Shown in pieces: positions 1-6,229 of a DNA stretch of 11,328 nucleotides. Both the position numbers and the translations under genes were made by a program. The notes under the pieces were generated by a model that was not told where the DNA came from, made no database searches, and saw only the letters and a list, made by a program, of their open reading frames with translations. Within the stretch, counting starts at the first letter, position 1; every line of letters starts with the position of its first letter. Source of the stretch: Oceanospirillales bacterium (GTDB lineage Bacteria > Pseudomonadota > Gammaproteobacteria > Xanthomonadales > SZUA-36); assembly GCA_003232965.1 (NCBI GenBank), contig QIKG01000014.1, positions 1 to 11,328 on the forward strand. Direction: 5' to 3'.

Positions 1-117
1 GTAAAAGTTCAACCAATAAAGACTCGTTTCAGGAAACTGCGATAAACCACCACGATTTATAGATAGAACGAAAGCTTGATGTATTTGGTTACAAAAACTC
101 TCTCTGCGTTACTGCTT

Positions 118-456
118 TTAAAGGGCATGCTCATCGCATTCGCCAGTACGGATACGCACCACGGCATTCAGGTCATGAACAAATATCTTGCCATCGCCTA
201 TCTTGCCGGAAGCCGCCGCCTCAACAATTGCCTCGATCACTTGTTCTTCACGATCATCGGTAACCGCAATTTCAAGTTTTAATTTGGGTAAAAAATCAAC
301 CACATATTCAGCCCCGCGGTACAGTTCGGTATGGCCTTTTTGGCGACCAAAGCCGCGAACTTCTGTTACCGTCATACCGAATACACCGGCATCTGCGAGG
401 GCATCCCTCACATCGTCCAGTTTAAAGGGCTTGATGATGGCAGTAATCATTTTCAT
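118..456 (-). CDS. glnK: Nitrogen regulatory protein P-II, GlnK type
   Basis: A 112-residue PII protein of full family length. PII trimers sense ATP/ADP and 2-oxoglutarate (and glutamine, through uridylylation) and control targets such as the AmtB ammonium channel. Visible features: the N-terminal IIKPFKLDDVR block (residues 7-17), the T-loop (about 37-55) with the uridylylated Tyr51 inside RGAEYVVDF, the B-loop ASGKIGDGK (82-90) and the C-terminal RIRTGE (101-106). The N-terminus MKMITAIIKPF resembles GlnK more than GlnB (usually MKKI), so glnK is preferred, but GlnB cannot be fully excluded. The start is supported by AGGGAG seven bases upstream. The gene is transcribed leftward. Its usual partner amtB would lie to the left, but no amtB start is visible in the 117 bases that remain. 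I see no sigma54 (-24/-12) promoter in the upstream spacer. Confidence 0.96.
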   Translation of the reverse strand: MKMITAIIKPFKLDDVRDALADAGVFGMTVTEVRGFGRQKGHTELYRGAEYVVDFLPKLKLEIAVTDDREEQVIEAIVEAAASGKIGDGKIFVHDLNAVVRIRTGECDEHAL

Positions 457-478
457 AGGCTGGCTCCCTAGCTTTGTT

Positions 479-506
479 TTGATGCAGTTGTTTTATTTCA
501 GATAAT
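479..506 (+). promoter_or_regulatory. Possible sigma70 promoter for ubiK
   Basis: TTGATG (479-484) and GATAAT (501-506) are separated by 16 bases, an acceptable -35/-10 pair facing ubiK. It is assigned from consensus resemblance only. The region is AT-rich and other pairings are possible. Confidence 0.35.
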
Positions 507-539
507 GCTATTGTGTCTTGCTATAGTATAAAGCAATAG
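507..539. promoter_or_regulatory. Inverted repeat in the glnK/ubiK spacer
   Basis: CTATTG (508-513) is mirrored by CAATAG (534-539), and nested inside it TTGCT (518-522) is mirrored by AGCAA (532-536). The centre holds the AT-rich TATAGTATA. The site lies just downstream of the candidate ubiK -10 and upstream of both divergent genes, so it could be an operator for either. This is inference from symmetry and position; no regulator is identified. Confidence 0.3.
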
Positions 540-553
540 AAAAGGTAACTGAT

Positions 554-784
554 ATGATTGATCCTGCAAAAATAGATGCCCTCAGCCGCCGCCTTAGCGA
601 TGTCTTACCTGAAGGCGGGCAGCAAGTAGCCAGCGAGATACGCGCGCGCTTCCGGCAAATACTGCATCAGGGGCTTGAAGGGCTTGATCTGGTGAGCCGG
701 GAAGAGTTTGAAGTCCAAAAAGCAGTGTTACAACGCAGTCGGGAAAAACTGGAGGCACTGGCAAAACAACTAGCCGCTAAATAA
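554..784 (+). CDS. ubiK: Ubiquinone biosynthesis accessory factor UbiK
   Basis: A 76-residue protein of the YqiC/BMFP family, usual family length. UbiK is a small trimeric protein that interacts with UbiJ and supports the cytosolic ubiquinone-synthesis complex under aerobic conditions; family members also bind lipids and fuse membranes in vitro. Visible features: the N-terminal helix with IDALSRRLSDVLPEG, the middle segment RARFRQILHQGLEGLDLVSR, and a C-terminal coiled coil (about 47-74, EEFEVQKAVLQRSREKLEAL) with heptad leucines. The ATG has AAGG about nine bases upstream. The gene is divergent from glnK. In Pseudomonas-type genomes comM follows directly; here other genes intervene. I see no convincing terminator after it. 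Confidence 0.93.
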   Translation: MIDPAKIDALSRRLSDVLPEGGQQVASEIRARFRQILHQGLEGLDLVSREEFEVQKAVLQRSREKLEALAKQLAAK

Positions 785-956
785 CCCGCTGCGCTGGGTA
801 CACCAGCAACTACCGCTAATTCCCATAGATAGCCACGAGGCTTAAAAAGGCGACTAAGACCGGGACGACAAAGATTCTTTTTATCCCTATGTCTTGCTGG
901 GCATGAATTCGGGCTAAATATTCAGTTGCATGACTTATTCCACATTTATTCTGTCG

Positions 957-966
957 GCTTATAAGC
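957..966. repeat. 10-bp perfect palindrome upstream of the PH-domain operon
   Basis: GCTTATAAGC reads the same on both strands and lies 52 bases before the preferred start at 1019. A related half, AGCTTAT, recurs at 987-993. It could be an operator or part of a -10 region. I could not identify a good -35/-10 pair here, so the operon promoter is unassigned. Confidence 0.25.
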
Positions 967-1018
967 TAGAATCACTCTTAGGTATTAGCTTATGTATTCA
1001 GGGCAGAGGGAGCCAATA

Positions 1019-1531
1019 ATGAATTCACAATCCACATCGCAAGATCAAGCCACTGATGAAGCCGACTTCTTGTCACTGGCAGACAATTACCCGCTGCTAT
1101 CAATGATTTCAACCGCGCTTAGCTGGGGCATTATTTTATTGGTATTGCTAGCGAGCGCCTATTTCATGAATTGGGTTATTCTGCCGGTGTTTTTAATCCC
1201 AGCATTTCTATTGCTAGCCGCATTAAGCATAGTGTTCAGCTATTTCTCAGCAAAAGCTTGCAGCTATCGCCGGGGTGATTTTGACCTGATGTTCCAACGC
1301 GGACTCTGGTGGAAAAAGAAAACCGCAGTGAGCTTCTCCCGCATCCAGCACATTGATCTTTCCCATGGCCCACTAGAGCGCAAGTTTGGATTGGCAACCC
1401 TAAAATTCTTTACTGCGGGTGGCGCTCACTCGGATTTAACAATACCGGGTTTGCCCAAAGCTGATGCGGAAACAATTCGCCAGCACATACTGGATTTCAC
1501 TGAAGCTGAGTACCAGTCTAGCCATGAATAA
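1019..1531 (+). CDS. PH domain-containing membrane protein, YdbS type
   Basis: A 170-residue protein with two closely spaced transmembrane helices (about residues 28-47 and 50-73) followed by one bacterial PH domain (bPH2, formerly DUF304). The domain signature is clear: RGLWWKKKTAVSFSRIQHID, then GPLERKFGLATLKFFTAGG, then IPGLPKADAETIRQHI. The molecular function of the family is poorly defined; members are inner-membrane proteins usually encoded next to a longer multi-PH protein. I chose the ATG at 1019 because AGAGGGAG (1005-1012) lies six bases upstream. An in-frame ATG at 992 would add nine residues but has a weaker ribosome site. The stop overlaps the start of the next gene by 8 bases, indicating translational coupling. 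Confidence 0.88.
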   Translation: MNSQSTSQDQATDEADFLSLADNYPLLSMISTALSWGIILLVLLASAYFMNWVILPVFLIPAFLLLAALSIVFSYFSAKACSYRRGDFDLMFQRGLWWKKKTAVSFSRIQHIDLSHGPLERKFGLATLKFFTAGGAHSDLTIPGLPKADAETIRQHILDFTEAEYQSSHE

Positions 1532-3038
1532 CAGTTTAACTGACTGGCAACGACTCTCACTTTTTTCGGTGATCTTCTTTATTGGAAAAACACTTATCAG
1601 CCTGTTTAAGCAAGCACTATCAACATTTGCTCCCATGCTGTTAATTGTGCTCGCATCTAACAAAAAACTTACTGTAATTTTGCTATTAATAGCCGGACTC
1701 AGCTTGCTTATAATTGGCAATGCCATCCTGCAGTTTTGGTTTTTTAAATTTCGCCGGGAAGGTGAAAAAATCTTGATTAACGATGGAATTTTCAAAAAAA
1801 ATCATCGCGTGATCAATTTTGACCGGGTACAGAATATTAATATTTTAACGCCGATTTATTTCCGCCCGTTTGGCCTGGTAATTCTGAAAATTGAAACCGC
1901 TGGCTCGAAAGGTAATGAAGCTGATCTCAGCGGAATCCCCGCTGCAACTGCCGCTACATTACGCACCGAAATTCTACAGCATCAGCAAAGCGTTTCTGCG
2001 CAAAGTAGCGGTTACTCAGCAACTGACACCAGTGAGGACGACAGCAAACTGGTTGTCAGTGCTTCACTGAAAGATCTTGTTGCCTACGGCATTTCCAGCA
2101 ATGGCGTGTTTTTCTTTCTGGCGATTTTTGGCCCGTTACTGGGCTTGTTCTTCACTAGCTTTGAGGGTTCTACACGCACATTTATCCGGCAATTTATTGT
2201 TCCTGCATTTGAGTTTCTTGGGGATGGTTCAAGTGGTAAGGTCGGTGGAATTTTGCTGCTGGTCAGCTTTGTGATTCTACTGATGTTTCTATTTTCAATC
2301 CTCGGGGCAATCTACCGCTACTATGGTTACAAACTAAGCTCCCAGCAAACATCACTAAAACGCCACAGCGGCCTATTAACGCGTTTTGAAGAGTCACTGA
2401 AAATCATCAAAGTGCAAACCTTTGTTACTCAGAGCAATTTTATTGGTCGCTGGATACACCGACAGAACATTATTTTAGGTCAGGTTGCGAGCTCACATCT
2501 TGGTCAACCCAGCAAGCGCAATACCTTCATCATCCCGGCACGCAAACAATCTCAAATACCCGAATTGAGGAAGCTGGTGTTTGCCAATGCACCTGATGAG
2601 ATTCCCGAGCATGCCATCGACCGCCGCTATGTTCTGAAAACCTGGCTGATCTGGTTTGTATTCCCAATGATGCTTGTAGCTGCCAATTACCTGACCCAGC
2701 AAAGTTATCAAGCTGCCGGCATCGCCGTCCTCTTCTCACTCGCCATGCTACCTCTGGTCATCAGGCGCTGGCATATGTATCGCTTTGGCCATGCACAAAA
2801 CTACGGGGCATTTCAAAGCGGGTTGTTTGGTTTTAAACGCACGCTGTTTCCTCTATACAAAGTCCAACGCACAGAAATCCGCCAGTCACCCCTACAACGT
2901 CGCCGCAATCTCGTCACTTTGAGAATTTCTTTAGCCGCCGGTGAAGTCGTTATTCCCTATATCTCCATGCAACAGGCAAACCAGTATTTAGAAAGCATAC
3001 AGAATGCAATTAAAACCAATAGAGCACCCTGGTTCTAA
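1524..3038 (+). CDS. Multi-PH-domain membrane protein, YdbT type
   Basis: A 504-residue protein containing three units of membrane helices followed by a bPH2 domain. Unit 1: hydrophobic segments about 33-70, PH domain 72-145 (GIFKKNHRVINFDRVQNI...RPFGLVILKIETAG). Unit 2: helices about 191-211 and 240-262, PH domain 264-345 (RHSGLLTRFEESLKIIKVQ). Unit 3: helices about 371-388 and 396-412, PH domain 415-490 (QSGLFGFKRTLFPLYKVQRT...LRISLAAGEVVIPYI). This is the expected long partner of the YdbS-type protein encoded immediately upstream, and the two probably form one inner-membrane complex (inference). I chose the ATG at 1524, which overlaps the upstream stop; an in-frame start 60 bases earlier lies deep in the upstream gene and is unlikely. 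The start has only a weak ribosome site, consistent with coupling. Confidence 0.88.
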   Translation: MNNSLTDWQRLSLFSVIFFIGKTLISLFKQALSTFAPMLLIVLASNKKLTVILLLIAGLSLLIIGNAILQFWFFKFRREGEKILINDGIFKKNHRVINFDRVQNINILTPIYFRPFGLVILKIETAGSKGNEADLSGIPAATAATLRTEILQHQQSVSAQSSGYSATDTSEDDSKLVVSASLKDLVAYGISSNGVFFFLAIFGPLLGLFFTSFEGSTRTFIRQFIVPAFEFLGDGSSGKVGGILLLVSFVILLMFLFSILGAIYRYYGYKLSSQQTSLKRHSGLLTRFEESLKIIKVQTFVTQSNFIGRWIHRQNIILGQVASSHLGQPSKRNTFIIPARKQSQIPELRKLVFANAPDEIPEHAIDRRYVLKTWLIWFVFPMMLVAANYLTQQSYQAAGIAVLFSLAMLPLVIRRWHMYRFGHAQNYGAFQSGLFGFKRTLFPLYKVQRTEIRQSPLQRRRNLVTLRISLAAGEVVIPYISMQQANQYLESIQNAIKTNRAPWF

Positions 3039-3313
3039 TTCTTCCTAGTTTTCTCTCGCAGTTTCTTCATCAACTGCTTTGTTCTTGGTTGAGGAAAATA
3101 ATTGACCCATTGTAATAAACCTGGATGCTGATGTGGGTTGATGTTGTTTAAAAACTCCAAAAACTAATTATCCCAATCATCGATATTCTTCGGGGGTGTT
3201 TTCTACTGATTCGCTGAAAAAGCAACTTGTGTGAGTAGTAAAATCAACCCGGTGGTTGCTAGTGCCATTGTAGCGGTCAAATTTTTTCGCCGCCTTATAA
3301 ACAAGGATACCAT
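3035..3313 (-). pseudogene. Remnant of a small signal-peptide protein with two in-frame amber codons
   Basis: An ATG at 3313 has GGAGG ten bases upstream (3324-3328) and opens 36 codons: a basic N-terminus (FIRRRKN), a hydrophobic stretch (MALATTGLILLLTQ) and a plausible signal-peptidase end (VAFSA), then TAG at 3203-3205. The same frame continues with no frameshift: 12 codons (KTPPKNIDDWDN), TAG at 3164-3166, then 42 protein-like codons beginning FLEFLNNINPHQHPG and including LLQWVNYFPQPR, ending in TAG at 3035-3037. That stop overlaps the end of the convergent PH-domain gene. I read it as a degraded gene of about 92 codons with two nonsense changes. A real 36-residue peptide, or chance, remain possible. 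I do not recognise the protein. A foldback element begins 32 bases upstream of the ATG and may have separated it from its promoter. Confidence 0.32.
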
Positions 3314-3345
3314 TCTACGGTAGCCTCCAATTATCTCAATTCTAG

Positions 3346-3521
3346 TATATAGTGCCTGACCGAGAAAGGAATCGTAGCGAGGGAAAGTCTGGTTTGAAGC
3401 AAAATATTTCATTATTTGAAGAGAATAGCTGGCTATTTGATTTGATGAGAATAATGGAAAATTTTGGTCAAATCCAGCTTTTCCGCAGTAGATTACTTCT
3501 TTCTCGGTCAGGCACTATATA
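3346..3521. mobile_element. MITE-like foldback element (176 bp)
   Basis: Bases 3346-3368 and 3499-3521 are perfect 23-bp inverted repeats (outer part TATATAGTGCCTGACC, inner part GAGAAAG). The symmetry continues inward with mismatches and bulges: TCTGGTTTGA (3389-3398) against TCAAATCCAG (3469-3478), the AT-rich TTTCATTATT (3407-3416) against AATAATGGAAA (3450-3460), and a near-central hairpin AATAGC (3424-3429) against GCTATT (3432-3437). Nearly the whole element can fold into one hairpin. It encodes no transposase. The TA-rich ends suggest a TA target, as used by IS630/Tc1-mariner elements, but the exact duplication cannot be separated from the terminal TATATA. Classification is inference; the inverted repeat is seen directly. 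Confidence 0.8.
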
Positions 3522-3649
3522 TGATGGTTCTACCCTTTTTTCTACATCTCTGGAGCTTGTGGCTCATGTTAGATCCCCAGGTAGAGGCGCGATATCATGC
3601 ACTCTGTATCCGCCCTGAACCTACGGATCCAGGAGGTTATTATGTATAG
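3521..3649 (+). other. Possible 42-codon gene fragment
   Basis: An open frame starts with ATGATG exactly at the right end of the 176-bp foldback element and runs to TAG at 3647-3649, overlapping the end of the convergent ATPase gene by 10 bases. The translation begins MMVLPFFLHLWSLWL and ends with RPEPTDPGGYYV, with mixed, coding-like codons. There is no recognisable ribosome site, because upstream is the element itself. It could be the 3' end of a gene truncated by insertion of the element, or chance. I do not recognise it. Confidence 0.2.
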
Positions 3650-4803
3650 CGATTCAAAAAGCCATCAAACATCGGCACTGTAAAATCAATATCTCCATAG
3701 GCTTCGCTATAAATCATCCCTTTATGAATTATTTTTGCACGCCTTGGCCCAAGAGAGCGCATATCCTCACCCAGTACATCAGCAACATCTGATGATCGAT
3801 AGGGGCCGTTGCCGAGGGAGGCCATTGCAATTACATATTCTCGTTCTTTAGGCGTTAACCGTTCAAACCTAACCCGAAAGAAGCTGTCATCCAGGCGACG
3901 AAGTGCCGCCACGGTCGCATTTTCAACATCGTCTTCGTTAATGGGTGATTTATCGGCTAAGTTCCACGCCTGAAACCCCCATTCTTGCAGAAAATAAGGA
4001 TAGCCTTCGGTCTTCTTATAAATCATCTCTATTGCGGCATTAGTGATGCTTTCGCCTTCAGCCTGGATGGGTTGTTTAATTGCGGAGGTTGCGGCAGGTT
4101 CATCAAGGGGGCCAACGGGAGGAAAGTTGAAAAGCCTTTCAGAGTAAGATTTAGCATCACCTGTCAATGCTGCAATTTGTGGGAGGCCGGCACCGAAGAA
4201 CATAACCGGGAGCTTCTTCTGATTGACTCTATGAATTGCGACTATTAAAGCCGATAACTCATCTTTCTTCAGGTACTGAACTTCATCAATCAACAGTGTC
4301 CACGCCTTTCCTGCAGATTGTGCTGCCTCACCAATACTGACGAATAACTCACTTAAATCATATTCAAGCACACCGCTGTCTGCGGTGCCAACTACTGGGT
4401 CAACAGAAAGTGACATATCTCCCATTGATATTCTGAAAGCGGAAGCAAATGATCGCAGAACCCTCATGGCGCTATGAGCGGCTGACTTCGCTGCCTCGAC
4501 CATTGATAGCTTTCGCAACACTTGTTGGAGCTTTGGATAAAGCGAGTCAACGAGACGCCTGTCATTAGGCGCTTCAATAAACGAGGTTAAATGATAGTGC
4601 GACTCAGCCAACTCCTCGATCTTGTTTAGCAAAACTGTTTTGCCAGTGCCTCTTAGCCCCAAGAGGATTTGAGATTGATCATGCCTGCCTATTAGCACGC
4701 GCTGCAGGGCAATATCGGCAGCATTTATAATTTCTTTACGACCTGCTAACTCAGGAGGCTGAGAACCGGCACCTGGTGCAAATGGGTTTCTTACTGGATC
4801 CAT
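3640..4803 (-). CDS. AAA+ ATP-binding protein with C-terminal winged helix
   Basis: A 387-residue P-loop ATPase. Walker A is GLRGTGKT (49-56); Walker B is TLLIDEVQYL (169-178); a probable sensor-1 region follows in LPVMFFGAGLPQI (198-210); and GYPYFLQEWG (267-276) is typical of this ORC/Cdc6-like AAA_16 lineage. The C-terminus (about 314-385, RLTPKEREYVIAMASLGNGP to FTVPMFDGFLNR) looks like a winged-helix DNA-binding domain. Such proteins are widespread and usually annotated only as ATP-binding protein; the substrate is unknown. I keep the ATG at 4803 because the N-terminus NPFAPGAGSQPPELAGR looks complete for this family, although the AT-rich leader has no Shine-Dalgarno sequence. The gene stands alone, separated from the toxin-antitoxin operon by a terminator and a foldback element. 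No nuclease, protease or restriction partner is adjacent, so a defence role is not supported. Confidence 0.88.
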   Translation of the reverse strand: MDPVRNPFAPGAGSQPPELAGRKEIINAADIALQRVLIGRHDQSQILLGLRGTGKTVLLNKIEELAESHYHLTSFIEAPNDRRLVDSLYPKLQQVLRKLSMVEAAKSAAHSAMRVLRSFASAFRISMGDMSLSVDPVVGTADSGVLEYDLSELFVSIGEAAQSAGKAWTLLIDEVQYLKKDELSALIVAIHRVNQKKLPVMFFGAGLPQIAALTGDAKSYSERLFNFPPVGPLDEPAATSAIKQPIQAEGESITNAAIEMIYKKTEGYPYFLQEWGFQAWNLADKSPINEDDVENATVAALRRLDDSFFRVRFERLTPKEREYVIAMASLGNGPYRSSDVADVLGEDMRSLGPRRAKIIHKGMIYSEAYGDIDFTVPMFDGFLNRYT

Positions 4804-4843
4804 AATATATTATAATAAGCTTAATGGAGTATATCTAATATGT

Positions 4844-4872
4844 ATTATAACCACATATAACTTGATATACAA
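4844..4872 (-). promoter_or_regulatory. Sigma70-type promoter of the ATPase gene
   Basis: On the minus strand TTGTAT (4872-4867) and a perfect TATAAT (4849-4844) are separated by 17 bases. The predicted start of transcription is near 4837, giving a leader of about 34 bases before the ATG at 4803. The leader is almost all A and T and lacks a Shine-Dalgarno motif. Confidence 0.7.
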
Positions 4873-4889
4873 GCAAGCCTCAGTAAATT

Positions 4890-4915
4890 AAAGGCCCGCT
4901 AGCGCGGGCCTTTTT
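4890..4915. terminator. Intrinsic terminator, probably bidirectional
   Basis: AAAGGCCCGC (4890-4899) pairs perfectly with GCGGGCCTTT (4904-4913) around a TAGC loop, a 10-bp GC-rich stem. On the plus strand the stem runs into a five-T tract; on the minus strand it runs into TTTAATTT. On the minus strand it would end transcription from the Xre/RES operon before the ATPase promoter. No plus-strand gene ends just upstream, so its plus-strand role is unclear. Confidence 0.85.
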
Positions 4916-4983
4916 GAACACTCATTTTTAATTCAAACACAATCTTTTAGCTGCCTGGCAGCCGGACTTTCCTCGTCTGTTAA

Positions 4984-5146
4984 GGAGCCTCTGATTTATT
5001 CTGAGTGAAGCAAGTTGAGATTTATAATTTCCAAGAGCAAGGCGGTAAGTGCTTGTAATAGCAACGCTATTGCTAGTGCTTGCCAACGCCGCTATTGGGG
5101 ATTATAGGCTCAATATGCTCATTCATGAATAGATCAGAGGTTCCCC
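4984..5146. mobile_element. MITE-like foldback element (163 bp) with TAA duplication
   Basis: The two ends are imperfect inverted repeats of about 45 bp: left GGAGCCTCTGATTTATTC, right (read inward on the minus strand) GGGGAACCTCTGATCTATTC, both continuing to a TATAAT-like block. The midpoint carries a perfect hairpin, AATAGC (5057-5062) and GCTATT (5066-5071), so the element folds on itself. The triplet TAA flanks it directly at 4981-4983 and 5147-5149, consistent with a 3-bp target duplication; TNA duplications are known for the IS1031 group of the IS5 family, so that is a possible source (inference). There is no coding capacity. A half copy lies at 8434-8481. The element sits at the stop codon of the RES gene and supplies its last base. 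Confidence 0.78.
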
Positions 5147-5616
5147 TAAGTGCCAATCAAACCCATTCTGGGGTCTAGAGCAAAGGATACCCGTGTAAAT
5201 TTAACCTTGCCAAAATCTCGGTGCGCGGGATTAATTAATATATTGTGATCAATTGGTATTACCGCGCTCGGTATGCGTAATGCAAGTGTTGATTGAGATT
5301 GTAGCCACTTGGAGCCAATTGATTGTACGGTATAAGGAGAAGGAGCATCGCGCCAGTTAGTGCTTATGCCTTCAGCGTTAATAGATTTAATCTCATTGGC
5401 ATGCAATAGCGCCTGGTACAACTGGTAGTTTTTAAGTTGGCGGGCATTTAGAGTGTGAACAAGCACCTCTAAAAACGCGAGAGAAGCCGAGCCGGCACAA
5501 TAAACGCAAGCGTGCCCTTTAAGATTCCACCGCCCTCCAAATCGTTTAGAGGCCGCGCCATTAAAGGCACTATCAAGATGCTTGGCCTTAATAAGCCGGT
5601 AGACCGCAATCGTCAC
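5146..5616 (-). CDS. RES-domain toxin of a type II toxin-antitoxin system
   Basis: A 156-residue protein, normal length for the RES family (PF08808). Characterised RES toxins deplete NAD+ in the cytoplasm and arrest growth, and are neutralised by a Xre/ParS/MbcA-type antitoxin. The conserved Arg-Tyr-Glu set is visible: Arg29 in FGGRW, Tyr39 in ACVYCAGS and Glu50 in LAFLEVLVH. The C-terminal block LRIPSAVIPIDHNILINPAH (132-151 region) is also typical. Translation starts at a GTG that overlaps the antitoxin stop (shared GTGA), the usual coupled arrangement with the antitoxin first. The stop is unusual: TAG is made of TA from the target triplet and G from the adjoining foldback element. Removing the element restores ACT-TAA at the same point, so the protein is unchanged and probably intact. 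Confidence 0.92.
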   Translation of the reverse strand: MTIAVYRLIKAKHLDSAFNGAASKRFGGRWNLKGHACVYCAGSASLAFLEVLVHTLNARQLKNYQLYQALLHANEIKSINAEGISTNWRDAPSPYTVQSIGSKWLQSQSTLALRIPSAVIPIDHNILINPAHRDFGKVKFTRVSFALDPRMGLIGT

Positions 5617-6047
5617 ACAAGCACACCATACTCAAGCTGACCAATGAGAGTAAGCACCATTTCATGGCCGGCAGTAGATGAAATAAGGTCGATAGGACGC
5701 TTGCCCCCCAGCCCTTCTGCGGGAGTAACAATCCATGTTTGCGCACCCTTAATATCGCCATCGAATAAATCAATGGTAGCTTTAAATATTTCAGCAAGCC
5801 GGTAAATTGCATCGCTTTCTATTCGATTTAAGCGCCCAGAACTTGCCCGCCGGCGCAGGGTCGCAGGCTTAATCACAGCTGCCTCAGCAAGCCTCTCAAT
5901 GGTTAAACCGCTATAGTTGGCAATATTACGCAATACATCGTACTTAACGCCATCAACTAAGGCTCGGTGTAGTGCAGGCTTATCATCTGGTAGGCCTATA
6001 TTCTTCCAATAAACAGCACTTTTAGTAGCGATTTGTGATCGGGGCAT
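5613..6047 (-). CDS. Xre/MbcA/ParS-type antitoxin
   Basis: A 144-residue antitoxin encoded just upstream of the RES toxin. An N-terminal helix-turn-helix region is seen around GLTIERLAEAAVIKPATLRR, preceded by a segment containing DGVKYDVLRNIANYSG. The C-terminus has the toxin-binding (DUF2384-like) signature: TPAEGLGGKRPIDLI, then TAGHEMVLTLIGQLEYGVLV. In known systems the antitoxin occupies the toxin active site and, with it, represses the operon. I chose the ATG at 6047 (MPRSQIATKS) because it lies about 25 bases after the predicted transcription start; an upstream in-frame ATG at 6107 would lie inside the -35 box. The ribosome site is weak. Confidence 0.9.
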   Translation of the reverse strand: MPRSQIATKSAVYWKNIGLPDDKPALHRALVDGVKYDVLRNIANYSGLTIERLAEAAVIKPATLRRRASSGRLNRIESDAIYRLAEIFKATIDLFDGDIKGAQTWIVTPAEGLGGKRPIDLISSTAGHEMVLTLIGQLEYGVLV

Positions 6048-6078
6048 TATCGGAATCCATATCAAATGATGTAGGCAA

Positions 6079-6107
6079 ACTATATCAATTATCACAAGCG
6101 GTGACAA
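6079..6107 (-). promoter_or_regulatory. Promoter and candidate operator of the Xre/RES operon
   Basis: On the minus strand TTGTCA (6107-6102) and TATAGT (6084-6079) are separated by exactly 17 bases. The spacer region holds an inverted repeat, TCAC (6092-6095) and GTGA (6101-6104) around AAGCG. The same stretch can also be read as tandem CTTGTCACCG and CTTGTGATAA, ten bases apart. Its position between -35 and -10 suits autorepression by the Xre protein; that is inference. Confidence 0.65.
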
Positions 6108-6197
6108 GCAAAGCTGCGAGCCTGCCTTTGTATTAAACAGAGACTATACTGTGAGATGAGGGAGAATCGCCCCGTACGCCCGGAGTGTTACATACTG

Positions 6198-6207
6198 AAA
6201 CATGTTT
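6198..6207. repeat. 10-bp palindrome downstream of the coiled-coil gene
   Basis: AAACATGTTT is a perfect palindrome (with outer CTG/GAG it is nearly 16 bp) in the spacer between the coiled-coil gene and the antitoxin gene. There is no T-tract, so it is not a good terminator. Function unknown. Confidence 0.2.
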
Positions 6208-6229
6208 GAGCTATACATTGAAATAAAGG

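Noticed and set aside
188..505. 105-codon open frame on the plus strand across glnK
   Set aside because: It is the antisense shadow of a clear PII gene and its translation shows no family features.
457..553. Sigma54 promoter for glnK
   Set aside because: No GG and GC pair at -24/-12 spacing is visible on the minus strand.
793..807. Hairpin GCTGG/CCAGC just after ubiK as a terminator
   Set aside because: Only a five-base stem and no T-tract follows.
992..1018. Upstream ATG as start of the YdbS-type protein
   Set aside because: The ATG at 1019 has a much better ribosome site at proper spacing and leaves the conserved part intact.
1464..1523. Longer N-terminus for the YdbT-type protein
   Set aside because: It would lie deep inside the upstream gene; the ATG at 1524 gives a normal short overlap.
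3352..3618. 88-codon plus-strand frame inside and beyond the 176-bp foldback element
   Set aside because: Most of it lies within the inverted-repeat element; no ribosome site and no coding character.
3640..6107. ATPase plus toxin-antitoxin genes as a new defence system
   Set aside because: They are transcribed separately, divided by a terminator and a foldback element, with no shared operon or effector such as a nuclease.
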